Assembly: GCA_947178215.1 (NCBI GenBank)
Contig: CAMWXJ010000010.1
Span: 1-64,000 of the forward strand
Direction: 5' to 3'
DNA from: an uncultured Porphyromonadaceae bacterium
GTDB lineage: Bacteria; Bacteroidota; Bacteroidia; Bacteroidales; Muribaculaceae
Length of the DNA stretch: 64,000 bases
The notes beneath the pieces are model-generated. The model searched no databases. It was given only the letters and a program-made list of their open reading frames with translations, and had not been told where the DNA came from. The position numbers and the translations under genes are program-made. Of the stretch, positions 26,349-35,810 are shown piece after piece; within the stretch, counting starts at the first letter, position 1, and each line of letters starts with the position of its first letter.

Positions 26349-26966
26349 ATGAGAAAGATTTTTATTATTTCATGCCTCGCCGCAGTGACGCTGTGTGCGA
26401 GTAGCAATGTGCCTCAGGGCGTGGAGGTGGAGGCGCCGGAATCTCCGGTGCCCGACAGTGTCGCGCCGTGCCGTGCCGTCGTCGACAGTATTGTCATCGA
26501 CAAGGTGTCGATGACCCTCTCGGCCTACCGCGACGGAGTCATGGTGTGCCGTTTCGATGTCGCCACGGGTCGCATCCCGGGAAACAAGGTTGGCGAAGGC
26601 GATATGCGCACCCCCGAGGGCAGATTCACAATATCTGAGATAGTCGACGCGAGCGAGTGGACCCACGATTTCGGCGACGGCCTCGGCGAGATAGAGGGGT
26701 GTTACGGCCCTTGGTTCATGCGTCTGGACACACCTCCGCACACCGGTATAGGCATACACGGCACACACGACCCCGCGTCGCTCGGACACCGTGCGTCGGA
26801 GGGCTGCATCCGCCTGCTCAACGAGAACTGCGACTCGCTGTGTCGAATCGTCACATTGGGTACTCCGGTGACGATACTCCCCGGCGCGCCCGACTGCGAG
26901 ATGAACCGCGTGATAGCCGACGCACTCGCCGCTCAACCCGACACTACCGCCGTCAATCCGTCATGA
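26349..26966 (+). CDS. L,D-transpeptidase (YkuD)
   Basis: A 205-residue exported enzyme that makes 3-3 cross-links in peptidoglycan or attaches proteins to it. The first 20 residues are a signal peptide (RKIFIISCLAAVTLCASS). The YkuD domain (about 55-185) begins IVIDKVSMTLSAYRDGVMVCRFDVATGR and has the catalytic signature: GIGIHGTHDP with the His and SEGCIRL with the catalytic Cys near residue 152. The final 20 residues are a polar tail. I start at 26349, which gives the signal peptide; an in-frame ATG at 26316 adds 11 residues and lies across the promoter. The stop overlaps the next gene (ATGA). Confidence 0.9.
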   Translation: MRKIFIISCLAAVTLCASSNVPQGVEVEAPESPVPDSVAPCRAVVDSIVIDKVSMTLSAYRDGVMVCRFDVATGRIPGNKVGEGDMRTPEGRFTISEIVDASEWTHDFGDGLGEIEGCYGPWFMRLDTPPHTGIGIHGTHDPASLGHRASEGCIRLLNENCDSLCRIVTLGTPVTILPGAPDCEMNRVIADALAAQPDTTAVNPS

Positions 26967-27697
26967 AGCCGCTTGTTATAATTCCGGCCCGCGGGGGCAG
27001 CAAGGGCGTGCCGGGCAAAAACATAAAGCCGCTCATGGGGCGGCCACTGCTGCACTGGACTGTCGACGCGGCGCGCGCCGTGGCTCCCGACAGCGCGATA
27101 TGCCTCACTACCGATTCCGACGAGATAGCAGAGTGCGGTCGTGCCGCCGGACTCGACATACCTTTCATGCGTCCGGCCGAATTGGCTGCCGACGGCGCCG
27201 GCACCTATCCCGTGCTGCTCCACGCCCTCGACTTCTACACAGCCCGCGGGTATAATCCTGACGTAGTGATACTCATGCAGCCCACCTCGCCTTTTCGCTC
27301 GGGCGAGCACGCGCGCGAAGCCCTCGAAATATACAGGGAGGCCGCAGCGCGTCCCGAGGGGGTTGATATGGTGGTGAGCGTGACCCGTGCCAAGACCAAC
27401 CCCTATCTCAACTGCTACGAGGAAGACGGCGAGGGGTATCTCAATATCTCCAAGGGCGGGGGTGCGATAGCCTGCCGCCAGGATGCTCCCGACGTGTGGG
27501 AGTATAACGGAGCAATATATGTCATGAATCCCGCGACCCTGCGCCGCATGCCACTCAGCTCGTTTCCGCGCCGCATAAAATATGTAATGGAGCCGCTCGC
27601 AAGCCTCGACATCGACACCCAGCTCGACTGGCAGGTAGCCGAACTCGTGGCTCCCCAACTTCTTAACAGCCAACTACAACAAAACACAGCCCTATGA
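26963..27697 (+). CDS. CMP-sugar synthetase (acylneuraminate cytidylyltransferase-like)
   Basis: A 244-residue nucleotidyltransferase that activates a nonulosonic or related acid sugar with CTP. The N-terminus IIPARGGSKGVPGKNIKPLMGRPLLHWTV is the family nucleotide-binding signature, and LMQPTSPFRSGEH and YLNISKGGG..YNGAIYVM follow as in NeuA/PseF/LegF. Which sugar is used (neuraminic, legionaminic, pseudaminic) cannot be read from sequence, and no synthase for such sugars is nearby. The start overlaps the transpeptidase stop and its own stop overlaps rlmN, both as ATGA. Confidence 0.88.
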   Translation: MKPLVIIPARGGSKGVPGKNIKPLMGRPLLHWTVDAARAVAPDSAICLTTDSDEIAECGRAAGLDIPFMRPAELAADGAGTYPVLLHALDFYTARGYNPDVVILMQPTSPFRSGEHAREALEIYREAAARPEGVDMVVSVTRAKTNPYLNCYEEDGEGYLNISKGGGAIACRQDAPDVWEYNGAIYVMNPATLRRMPLSSFPRRIKYVMEPLASLDIDTQLDWQVAELVAPQLLNSQLQQNTAL

Positions 27698-28728
27698 TAC
27701 CCCTGTTAGGCATGAACCCGTCAGAGCTTCGCGCGATAGCCGTCGAAGCGGGTCTGCGTCCCTTTGCCGCCGACCAGATGGCCCGGCGCCTCTATAAGCT
27801 CCGCGCAACATCAATCGAGGAGATGACCGAACTCCCCAAGGCCGCCCGTGAACGCCTCATGGAGCGGTACTGTGTGGGACGTTCCGGCCCCAAGGCGGAT
27901 GCCCGCAGTGTCGACGGCACAGTGAAATATCTATTTGAGGGGGCCGGAGGCATGGATGTCGAGGCGGTGTATATCCCCGATCGCGACCGTGCCACGCTGT
28001 GTGTCAGCTCGCAGGCGGGCTGTCGCATGGGGTGCAGGTTCTGCATGACCGGACGTCAGGGGCTTCACGGCTCACTCTCTGCGGCGGCCATACTTAACCA
28101 GATACTCAGCATCCCGGAGTCGGAGACGCTTACCAACCTGGTGTTTATGGGTATGGGCGAGCCAATGGATAACATTGTCGAGGTGCTTCGCGCTCTCGAC
28201 GCGCTCACGGCACCGTGGGGCCTCGCCATGTCGCCTCGCCGCATCACGGTGTCGACAGTAGGGGTCAATCCCTCAGGCGTGGAGAAGCTTATCAAGGATA
28301 CGCAGGTGCATATCGCGCTGTCGCTCCACTCGCCCTATGCCTCACAGCGCGGCGAGCTTATGCCGGCCGAGCGCGCGTGGCCGGGCGCCGAGGTGCTCCG
28401 CTTCATAGCCGCAGGCGACGATTTCAGCCGTCAGCGCCGCTTGTCGGTCGAGTATATTATGTGGGACGGCGTCAATTCCGACATGCGCGCCGCGACGGCG
28501 CTCGCGCGTCTGCTCAAAGGGCTTCACTGCCGCGTCAACCTCATACGCTTCCACTCCATACCGGGGAGCGACCTCAGGCCGTGTCCTGTGGCGAGAATGG
28601 AGGAGTTCCGCGACCGTCTCAACGATATGGGTATCACCGCTACAATACGCGCGAGCCGCGGTGAAGATATTATGGCGGCGTGCGGCATGCTTGCCGGCAA
28701 CAATCGCGACAAGTCGGGTGAGGAGTAG
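27694..28728 (+). CDS. rlmN: 23S rRNA (A2503-C2)/tRNA A37 methyltransferase RlmN
   Basis: A 344-residue radical-SAM enzyme that methylates C2 of A2503 in 23S rRNA and A37 in some tRNAs. The iron-sulphur motif C-x3-C-x2-C is CRMGCRFC near residue 110. LVFMGMGEPMDNI and RITVSTVGV are family signatures, and the second catalytic Cys lies in MAACGML near residue 335. An HhH-like N-terminal accessory domain (1-60) is present. Full length. Last gene of the L,D-transpeptidase operon; it converges with the hydrolase gene 11 bp away. Confidence 0.95.
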   Translation: MIPLLGMNPSELRAIAVEAGLRPFAADQMARRLYKLRATSIEEMTELPKAARERLMERYCVGRSGPKADARSVDGTVKYLFEGAGGMDVEAVYIPDRDRATLCVSSQAGCRMGCRFCMTGRQGLHGSLSAAAILNQILSIPESETLTNLVFMGMGEPMDNIVEVLRALDALTAPWGLAMSPRRITVSTVGVNPSGVEKLIKDTQVHIALSLHSPYASQRGELMPAERAWPGAEVLRFIAAGDDFSRQRRLSVEYIMWDGVNSDMRAATALARLLKGLHCRVNLIRFHSIPGSDLRPCPVARMEEFRDRLNDMGITATIRASRGEDIMAACGMLAGNNRDKSGEE

Positions 28729-28739
28729 CCGACAGGCTG

Positions 28740-30281
28740 TCAGCGCGCGAGGAAAGCGCGGAGTGCGGCGGTGACGACGCCGAAGTCGGCTGATGCCGGG
28801 TTGTAGCCCCAGCCGTGGCCGCCCGACGGGAGTATGTGCAGCTCGGCGGGAACGCCGGCCGCGTGCAGCGCCCGGTAGTAGTTCAGGCTATTGTCGGGCG
28901 ACACCGATTTGTCGTCATCGCTCAGGATAAGGATAGCGCGTGATGTCGCGGGGGTGACGGCGAGGTCAGATGACCACTCGCTCACAAGTGCCTCGTCGGG
29001 TGCGGTGCCGAGAAATCCGTTGCGTGTGCCCTGATGTGTCACGGCGCTGTCGAGCGAAATCACCGGATAGAAAAGAATCTGGAAGGCGGGATTCACGCCG
29101 CCGGGATTGTGCGTGGCTACCGAGGACGCGAGATGTCCGCCGGCCGAGAAGCCCATGATGCCGATGTTGCGGGGGTCGATATGCCATGCCGAGGCGCTGT
29201 CGGCCATAATCTTGAATGCGCGCTCTATGTCGCCGAGCGGTATTGAGCGGTCGCCGTGTGGCAACCGGTAGTCCACTACCGCGAAAGCTATGCCGAGCGA
29301 GTTGAAAAAAGGCGCCCAGGCGTAGCCCTCGTGCTCTGCGGCCACCATGGAGTAGCCGCCGCCGGGGCAGCATATCACGGCTTGGCCTGTGGCGAGCGAT
29401 GCCGACGGCAGAAACACTCTCATGCGCGGCGAACCGATTTCCACGGTGCGTGCGTTTTCATTGCGGTTGGTTGTCATTGTCGAGGCGAAGTGATTGAGCT
29501 GAGTGATGATGGAGTGCGACCAGTATGTGCCGTTGTGTGCGCCGGGCGACGTGGCGAACACGTGGGGTATGCGGCGCGTTGACAGCACGGAGTCGAGCTG
29601 ACAGTTGACGGTGTAGAAAAAATCCTCGGTGCCGCAGTCGATGAACATGTCGACGGAGCGGAGCACGGAGTCGGGCATCGAGTCGACAAGGCTGCGCACG
29701 GTGTGGGCGTACCATACGTCGGGCACTGAATCGCGCTGACCTATCAGATCGCTGAGATTCCATGAGCCGGGAAAAGGGCGTATGTCGACACCGCCGCTCG
29801 TGGATCCTGCGTGGGCCCAGATGTCGGGGTGACGCAGGGCGAGCCAGATCGAACCGTGGCCGCCCATACTGAGGCCTGTTATGGCGCGCGCCTCGGGAGC
29901 GGGTATGGTAGGGTAGAGCGAGTCGATTGCCGCTACAAGCTCGGTGGTGAAGAAACTTTCCATTTTCATCTCCGTGCGCTCGGGGGCGTCCCAGTACCAG
30001 CTGTTCATGCCCGAAGGACACACGACAACCCAGCCGTTGGCCTCGGCGACGGAATCAATGTCGACCAGCGAGGGCCATGTGCGGTAATGGCCGCCGTGGC
30101 CGTTGAGCAAGTAGAGCGTGGGGAACGGTCCTGGCCCGTCGGGGTGCGCTACTGTCACTTGCATCGGCTTGGGAAGAAGCGTCGAAGTGATGGTTATGGT
30201 GTCGGCGGGAGCTGAGGCCGCCGCGCCCAAAGCGACGGCTGTTGTCGCCGCAGCCGCAACGAGAAATTTCAGCAAGTTCAT
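28740..30281 (-). CDS. exported protein with two alpha/beta-hydrolase domains
   Basis: A 513-residue secreted protein with two separate esterase domains in one chain. The signal peptide is residues 1-24. Domain 1 (about 30-275) resembles esterase D/feruloyl esterase: HGGHYRTWPSL, nucleophile GLSMGG, and a His in PGAHNGTYWSHS. Domain 2 (about 285-513) resembles acetylxylan/BD-FAE-type esterases: CPGGGYSMVAAEHEG (oxyanion loop), nucleophile GFSAGG, LSDDDKSV with the Asp, and PSGGHGWG with the His. Both triads seem intact. Removal of ester groups from plant polysaccharide is a likely role, though no glycoside hydrolase cluster is adjacent. It follows the DUF4919 gene by 14 nt. Confidence 0.85.
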   Translation of the reverse strand: MNLLKFLVAAAATTAVALGAAASAPADTITITSTLLPKPMQVTVAHPDGPGPFPTLYLLNGHGGHYRTWPSLVDIDSVAEANGWVVVCPSGMNSWYWDAPERTEMKMESFFTTELVAAIDSLYPTIPAPEARAITGLSMGGHGSIWLALRHPDIWAHAGSTSGGVDIRPFPGSWNLSDLIGQRDSVPDVWYAHTVRSLVDSMPDSVLRSVDMFIDCGTEDFFYTVNCQLDSVLSTRRIPHVFATSPGAHNGTYWSHSIITQLNHFASTMTTNRNENARTVEIGSPRMRVFLPSASLATGQAVICCPGGGYSMVAAEHEGYAWAPFFNSLGIAFAVVDYRLPHGDRSIPLGDIERAFKIMADSASAWHIDPRNIGIMGFSAGGHLASSVATHNPGGVNPAFQILFYPVISLDSAVTHQGTRNGFLGTAPDEALVSEWSSDLAVTPATSRAILILSDDDKSVSPDNSLNYYRALHAAGVPAELHILPSGGHGWGYNPASADFGVVTAALRAFLAR

Positions 30282-30295
30282 GGATGATTGACAGG

Positions 30296-31003
30296 TTATT
30301 CAGTAGGATGCTTGCGCCAGTACTCTTCAAGTGGCGCAGCTATGTTGAAATAGAAGCCGCCGAGGTCGTGGCCCTCGGTGTCGGCTACTTTGATATATTC
30401 GTAATAAGGCTCAATGAAGAGGTGGGTCTTGGCGGTGAGGCCGAGGGCGTTGAGCAGGATATATTCATGTTGAGGCTCTATGACGAACCATGCGTTTTCC
30501 TCGTCGGCTCCGGTGCCGGTCGAGAGTATTGCCGTAAGAAGCATGCGCAGTTTGTAGTTCCAGATGTCGGCGAGCGAGGTGCGTCCGCGGGCACGGAGCG
30601 CGCGCGACAGGTTGATCATCTGCACTAAGTCAAACGGATTGTCGGCAAGGGCAGTGTTGGCATACCGTATGATGGTGTCGCACTCCTGTCGCGTGAGCAT
30701 GGTGCCGGTGATTTGTGCGGCGGGGTCGGCGGCATGATAGCCCGACGGGCGGTAGGCGTCGTAGTCCTCCCGGAGCATGGCTCCGAGATAGAGACGGCGG
30801 TACTTGTCGAGCTTCATGGTGGTGTCGTTGCGCTCAAACTCCTCCATGAGCCGTGGATAATAGTAAGGCGAAGTGCGATCGGTAATCTCGTTGTAGATAG
30901 AGTCGAGGTCGGGTGTCTCGCGGGGCAGGTTGTCGAGTAGACTCTGAGCGGCGGCACAGACGGTGCCGGCACACAGCAGTATGAGAGAGAAGATAATTCG
31001 CAT
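30296..31003 (-). CDS. DUF4919-family exported protein
   Basis: A 235-residue protein of unknown function. A signal peptide (1-20, RIIFSLILLCAGTVCAAAQ) is followed by a mainly helical domain with short repeats resembling helical pairs: DSIYNEITDRTSPYYYPRLMEEFERNDTTM, LGAMLREDYDAYRPSG, and later ENAWFVIEPQHEYILLNALGL. The layout fits DUF4919 in Bacteroidales. It sits between the PgpH-like gene (32 nt) and the double esterase (14 nt) in the same orientation, so it may belong to the ppGpp/c-di-AMP operon. Confidence 0.75.
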   Translation of the reverse strand: MRIIFSLILLCAGTVCAAAQSLLDNLPRETPDLDSIYNEITDRTSPYYYPRLMEEFERNDTTMKLDKYRRLYLGAMLREDYDAYRPSGYHAADPAAQITGTMLTRQECDTIIRYANTALADNPFDLVQMINLSRALRARGRTSLADIWNYKLRMLLTAILSTGTGADEENAWFVIEPQHEYILLNALGLTAKTHLFIEPYYEYIKVADTEGHDLGGFYFNIAAPLEEYWRKHPTE

Positions 31004-31035
31004 GGCTGAAATGTGGTGTTGATGAGGAGCGTGGT

Positions 31036-33192
31036 TCAGGCTCCCTTGACGGGAGAGGAGGGTGATGAGGAAGAGGAGGTCGCGCCCGCAGCCGTTACCG
31101 CCGTGGCGGCGTCCTTTTTGCGTTCGGGATAAGGTATGCGGCCATGGAACATAGTGCCCAGACGGGATATGAAAGTGTCCTTAATCTCGCTGATGTCGCG
31201 GAACGATATGGGGGAGTCGCGGTGCAGTCCCTCGTCGACCTGTGAGTCGATGATGCGATTGACGAGCGCGGTTATGGCTTCGGGGGAGTGGTCGGAGAGC
31301 GAGCGCGACGCGGCTTCCACAGCGTCGGCCATCATCAGTATCGAGGCTTCGCGTGTGGTGGGGTTGGGGCCTGGATAGGTGAATGGGGCCGGGTCGACCT
31401 GCTCGCCCGGATGGGAGTTGCAGTAGGTGGTGTAGAAGTAGCGTGCCGTGCCGCGGCCGTGGTGCTGCACTATGAAGTCGCGCAACACGGCGGGTAGCTT
31501 GGCTTTCTCGGCTCGTTTGAGGCCCTCTGATATGTGGCTTATCACTATTTTGGCGCTTTGCAGCGGGTCGAGAGCGTCGTGAGGGTTGACGCCGTGCTGG
31601 TTTTCGGTGAAGAAAGCGGGGTTGGCTATCTTGCCGATGTCGTGGTAGAGGGCGCCGGCGCGCACGAGCTGCACCTTGGCGCCTATGCGGTTGGCGGCGG
31701 CCGTAGCGAGGGTCGACACAGCCATAGAGTGCTGGAAAGTGCCGGGGCACTCTTCGGAGAGCTCGCGCAGCAGTGGATGATTGATGTCGGAAAGCTCCAC
31801 GAGGGTCACTCGGGAAGTGAAGCCAAAAATCTTCTCCAACACGAACATGAATATGTAGGCAAACGAGATGAACACGGCGTTGATGCCGAAGTAGCCGAAC
31901 ATACGCACGCCGAGATGAGCGAGTGTGCCGCTCTGGATTATCTCCATGGCCACGAACGACACGGCGTAGGCGGCAAACACCAGGGCGGCGGCGCGGATGA
32001 GCTCAGAGCGTTTGGTGAGCTCGCGTATGGCGTTGACCGCCACTATGCCGGCCACCCATTGCAGGAAGATGAATTCAAGCGAGAATGTGGCTACCAGGGC
32101 GGCGCCGAGTATGGTGGTGAGGTAGGTGAAAAAGGCCGTTCGGGAGTCGAGGAATACAAGCACTATTATCGCCACCATAGTAAATGGCACAAGGTATAGG
32201 CCGGAGGGGAAGGTTGCTGCCATTAGCAGCGCGAATAGTATGAAGGCGGTGGTGATAAGCATCAGGAACGCCACCGTGCGCGGCTTGCGGAAGTAGTCGG
32301 GTCGGAAAAAGAACAGATAGAGGTATAGGGCACCGAATAGCAGCAGGAGATAGAGCAGACGGCCTATTGCGGGAAAGGCCGACGAGGTGTTGTCGGTGGT
32401 GCCGCGCTCCATGATTTCGGCCTCAAACGAGTTGAGGGCCTGGATTTTCTCGCTGTCGACCACCTCTCCGCGGTCAATTATGCGCTCGCCCTTGACATAG
32501 ACCTTTGACGAGGCTGTGGCTACGCGGTAGCGCTCGGCGAGCAGTCGCGCGTTGGTGACGGTGTCAAGCACCACATTGGGTTGCAGCAGTTCGGGCAGGT
32601 TGATTACGGCGATAGCGTCGCGATAGCGTGTGTCGGCGAGAATAGAGTCGATGCGGGCGTAGGCCGCGCGTGCCGAGAGATAGTTGGTGGTGGGAATCGA
32701 GACGGTGGTGTTGTTGTGAATCATGCGCACGGTGCGGAGTCGTCCGGCGCGTATGTCGGCGTATGTGTCGGGGTTGACGATGCCTCCCTCGGTGACACGG
32801 CGTATGGCCGAGATGAGTCGGTTGCGTTCGCCGGGCGAGAGGTGCACGTCGGGATTCTTCTCTATGCGGTTGCTCACTTCGCCTATGAGTAGCTTGTCGG
32901 CTGAGGCGTCGCGGGTGTAGACCGGCTCGAATATGCGGTCGATGCTGTCCTTGGCGGCTCGCACCGTGGCGGAGTCGGGTCGCACTGCGAAGTCAAACGG
33001 GGCTGTGAGCAGCGAGTAGTTCCATGGGCGCCCCTCCTCGTAGCTGTAATTGCTGGCATGGTCGCGGGGCAGGCAGTAGCCCACGATGATTACGGCTGCG
33101 GCGAGAATGAGCCATTTTATCCAGCTGTGGCTCCATACACCTGTCTGGGCGTCGGCCGACGAGAGGGGATTGTAGCGGGGTGATATGTTCAT
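31036..33192 (-). CDS. PgpH-like 7TM-HD hydrolase (cyclic-di-AMP phosphodiesterase)
   Basis: A 718-residue membrane protein. One N-terminal helix (about 28-45) leads to a periplasmic 7TMR-HDED domain (about 60-285), then seven helices (about 290-465) and a cytoplasmic HD domain (about 485-660). The metal site is seen as CPGTFQHSMAV (first His), YHDIGKIANP (HD pair), and later HHGRGTARYFY and MMADAVEAASRS. Listeria PgpH with this build cuts cyclic di-AMP to pApA. The Ser/Pro-rich last 15 residues are probably disordered. It lies 25 nt after the (p)ppGpp enzyme gene, so both are likely on one mRNA. Confidence 0.88.
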   Translation of the reverse strand: MNISPRYNPLSSADAQTGVWSHSWIKWLILAAAVIIVGYCLPRDHASNYSYEEGRPWNYSLLTAPFDFAVRPDSATVRAAKDSIDRIFEPVYTRDASADKLLIGEVSNRIEKNPDVHLSPGERNRLISAIRRVTEGGIVNPDTYADIRAGRLRTVRMIHNNTTVSIPTTNYLSARAAYARIDSILADTRYRDAIAVINLPELLQPNVVLDTVTNARLLAERYRVATASSKVYVKGERIIDRGEVVDSEKIQALNSFEAEIMERGTTDNTSSAFPAIGRLLYLLLLFGALYLYLFFFRPDYFRKPRTVAFLMLITTAFILFALLMAATFPSGLYLVPFTMVAIIVLVFLDSRTAFFTYLTTILGAALVATFSLEFIFLQWVAGIVAVNAIRELTKRSELIRAAALVFAAYAVSFVAMEIIQSGTLAHLGVRMFGYFGINAVFISFAYIFMFVLEKIFGFTSRVTLVELSDINHPLLRELSEECPGTFQHSMAVSTLATAAANRIGAKVQLVRAGALYHDIGKIANPAFFTENQHGVNPHDALDPLQSAKIVISHISEGLKRAEKAKLPAVLRDFIVQHHGRGTARYFYTTYCNSHPGEQVDPAPFTYPGPNPTTREASILMMADAVEAASRSLSDHSPEAITALVNRIIDSQVDEGLHRDSPISFRDISEIKDTFISRLGTMFHGRIPYPERKKDAATAVTAAGATSSSSSPSSPVKGA

Positions 33193-33217
33193 GGCTTGTT
33201 GTCGGTGAGGAGGGAAA

Positions 33218-35440
33218 TTAGATACGTACTACGCTTTCCACGCCTTTTATCTTCCTTAGCTTTACCATAAGCTGGTCGGCCACTCCGCGGTCCTCGACCT
33301 TGACTTCGAGGCGACACTCGAATACCTCGTTGTCGGCCTCGATGTGGAGGGCGCGTATGTCGATGCCGAGCTGCGTGGAGATGAGCGCGGTGAGCTCGGT
33401 GAGTATGCCGTGGCGGTCGATGCCGCGTATGAGCATCCCGATTTGGAATTTCTGCGATATTACCTCCCAGGTGGTGGAGAGGAGGCGGTTGCCGTAGGTG
33501 GCTTTGAGTACTTGTGCCCGCGGGCAGGTGAGGGAGTGGACCTCGACCTGGCCGAGGTCGTTGATGAATCCCATTACGTCGTCGCCCGGTATAGGGCGGC
33601 AACAGTCGGAGAAGATGAAGTTCTGGCCGTCGTCGCCGCAGTGGAGGCAGTAGGGCGCCTTGGTGTTGATGCCTGACGGCACGGGCGCGACTGTGGGGGC
33701 GCTTCCGCTGTCGGACTTATCGGCCGATTTGCGGCGTCCGAGGCTGAGTATCTTGCGAAGGATGCCCTTGTCGTTGTCGCGGCGCACGATGTAGCCTTCA
33801 AGCGTGATGTCGCCCCTGCCGAGCCGCAGGTACAGGTCCTCGCGTGTGGTAACGTGGAAGTAGGCCATCATCTTGGTGATGACCTCGTTGGTAGGCTCGA
33901 CCTCACGCTCGCGCAGATAGTCGGCCACCATTTCGCGTCCGCGGTCGATGTCGGGCTGCTGTATGCGTCGCAGTGCGGCGCGCAGGCGTGTGCGTGCCTT
34001 GGCTGTGGCGAGAAATTCGAGCCACTCGGGTTTGGGTACCTGATTCTGAGAGGTGAGCACCTCCACCTGGTCGCCCGAGCTTAGTTTGTGGCTCAGTGGC
34101 ACGAGTTTGTGGTTGACTTTGCCGGCGATACACTTGTCGCCGAGTTGCGAGTGCAGACTGTAAGCCATGTCGAGCACGGTGGCGCCTGCGGGGAGTGTCA
34201 CGAGTTCGCCCTTGGGGGTAAACACCACTATTTCCGACGCGAACAGGTTGAGTTTAAGCGTGTCGAGGAAGTCGATGGCGTTTGGGTTGGGGTCGTCGAG
34301 AATATCCTTGATAGTGCGGAGCCACACGTTGAGCTCGCTCTCTTCGTCGCTGTTGTCGCCGATTTTGTATTTCCAGTGTGCGGCAAATCCCTTTTCAGCT
34401 ATCTCGTCCATGCGGCGCGAGCGTATCTGCACCTCAATCCAGTTGCCGTCGGGGCCCATGACGGTGAGGTGGAGGGCCTGGTAGCCGTTGGCCTTGGGGG
34501 CCGAAATCCAGTCGCGCGTGCGGTCGGGATGCAGTCGGTAGAGGTCGGTAATGGCGGTGTAAATCTGCCAGCACACGGCTTTTTCTGCCGCAGGGTCGTC
34601 GCAATCGAATATGATACGCATGGCGTAGAGGTCGTAGACCTCCTCAAAGGGCACATGCTTTGTCTCCATCTTGCGCCAAATGGAATAGACGCTTTTCAGG
34701 CGCGACTGTGCCGTGAATTTCAGCCCCATGCGTTCAAGGCTCTCCTTGATTGGCGCCGAGAAATCGTTGTAGACCGACGTCCGCCGCTCCTCGCTGTGAC
34801 GTATGAGGGCTGATATGCGCTCGTATTCGGCGGGATGCTCGTAGCGGAAGCTGAGGTCTTCAAGCTCCGTCTTTATGGCGAATAGTCCGAGACGGTGTGC
34901 GAGCGGCGCGTAGATATAGAGTGTCTCGCCTGCAATCTTGTACTGCTTGTTTGGCGCCATCGAGCCGAGGGTGCGCATATTGTGCAGGCGGTCGGCCATC
35001 TTTATGAGCACCACGCGTATATCTTCGCTCATGGTGAGCAGGAGCTTGCGGAAGTTCTCGGCCTGCATCGAGGCGCGGTCGCCGAATATGCCGCCTGAGA
35101 TTTTGGTAAGGCCGTCGACGATGCGTGCAATCTTGGTGCCGAACTGGCCCTCTATATCTTCAACGGTGTAGTCTGTGTCCTCGACTACGTCGTGAAGCAG
35201 TGCGGCGCATATCGACGTGGAGCCGAGACCTATCTCGCGGCTCACAATCTTGGCTACGGCAATGGGGTGGAGGATATAAGGCTCGCCCGAACGACGGCGC
35301 ACACCGCGGTGGGCCTTGCGTGCGAAACGAAAGGCGTGTTCGATGATTTCGACCTTTTTGCGGTGGTTGCTGTTGAGATAGCCCCGGAGCAGGTCGTTGA
35401 ACTCGGCATCGATTAAGGCATCTTCTTCGGCGGTTGTCAT
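33218..35440 (-). CDS. bifunctional (p)ppGpp synthetase/hydrolase
   Basis: A 740-residue Rel/SpoT stringent-response enzyme. The HD hydrolase domain (about 30-190) has HPIAVAKIV, LLHDVVEDT and ADRLHNMRTL, so hydrolysis should be active. The synthetase domain (about 230-370) shows SVYSIWRKM, YDLYAMRIIF and ANGYQALHLTVMGPDGNWIEVQIRS. A TGS domain (about 400-465) follows, then a helical region, a zinc-type CC motif (DCCRPIPGDDVMGF) and a C-terminal ACT domain (about 660-740). Full length for a Bacteroidetes Rel. It has a well-formed promoter at 35532-35562. The PgpH-like gene follows at 25 nt. Confidence 0.95.
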   Translation of the reverse strand: MTTAEEDALIDAEFNDLLRGYLNSNHRKKVEIIEHAFRFARKAHRGVRRRSGEPYILHPIAVAKIVSREIGLGSTSICAALLHDVVEDTDYTVEDIEGQFGTKIARIVDGLTKISGGIFGDRASMQAENFRKLLLTMSEDIRVVLIKMADRLHNMRTLGSMAPNKQYKIAGETLYIYAPLAHRLGLFAIKTELEDLSFRYEHPAEYERISALIRHSEERRTSVYNDFSAPIKESLERMGLKFTAQSRLKSVYSIWRKMETKHVPFEEVYDLYAMRIIFDCDDPAAEKAVCWQIYTAITDLYRLHPDRTRDWISAPKANGYQALHLTVMGPDGNWIEVQIRSRRMDEIAEKGFAAHWKYKIGDNSDEESELNVWLRTIKDILDDPNPNAIDFLDTLKLNLFASEIVVFTPKGELVTLPAGATVLDMAYSLHSQLGDKCIAGKVNHKLVPLSHKLSSGDQVEVLTSQNQVPKPEWLEFLATAKARTRLRAALRRIQQPDIDRGREMVADYLREREVEPTNEVITKMMAYFHVTTREDLYLRLGRGDITLEGYIVRRDNDKGILRKILSLGRRKSADKSDSGSAPTVAPVPSGINTKAPYCLHCGDDGQNFIFSDCCRPIPGDDVMGFINDLGQVEVHSLTCPRAQVLKATYGNRLLSTTWEVISQKFQIGMLIRGIDRHGILTELTALISTQLGIDIRALHIEADNEVFECRLEVKVEDRGVADQLMVKLRKIKGVESVVRI

Positions 35441-35531
35441 GGCTCGGTCGGGCGTTGAAGTGTTGACTGAATGGGTTTGCTTGGTGGCGCGTATCTCCCT
35501 GGTGGGGGATGCATATACAGCCTACAAATTA

Positions 35532-35562
35532 CAAAAATAGGTATTATCCCGCAACGTTCCAA
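35532..35562 (-). promoter_or_regulatory. rel operon promoter
   Basis: On the minus strand TTG at 35560-35562 (inside TTTTTGG) and TATTTTTG at 35532-35539 are exactly 20 bp apart. Start near 35528, leader about 87 nt. The rest of 35441-35810 holds no gene I can support. Confidence 0.75.
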
Positions 35563-35751
35563 AAATCAGCGCCGAAAATTGACGAAAATGAAGGGGAGTG
35601 GGGGAACACGGATGCTGTGGGGCATAATTCGTACTTTTCAGGCAATTCACGACCCGGACTGTTCTGACAACATCCGTGGTCCCGGCTGCATGGCGAGCGG
35701 CTGTGGTATCCGACGGGGGCATTTTGACAGCGGAGCCGGGAGGAGCGGCGG

Positions 35752-35759
35752 TATTTTTG
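35752..35759 (+). promoter_or_regulatory. -7 element of the orphan terminase pair
   Basis: TATTTTTG matches TAnnTTTG. TTTTG at 35722-35726 is 25 bp upstream, longer than the ideal 19-22. Predicted start near 35763, leader about 48 nt before the ATG at 35811. Confidence 0.45.
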
Positions 35760-35810
35760 CAGCGATGTGGGGTCGCCTAAGCGGCCCGTTATGTTTTTAA
35801 TTCCAATACT

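Noticed and set aside
35471..35800. A 109-codon plus-strand frame between rel and the terminase pair
   Set aside because: Its start lies across the rel leader and promoter, its composition is not protein-like and the pair's own -7 element is inside it.
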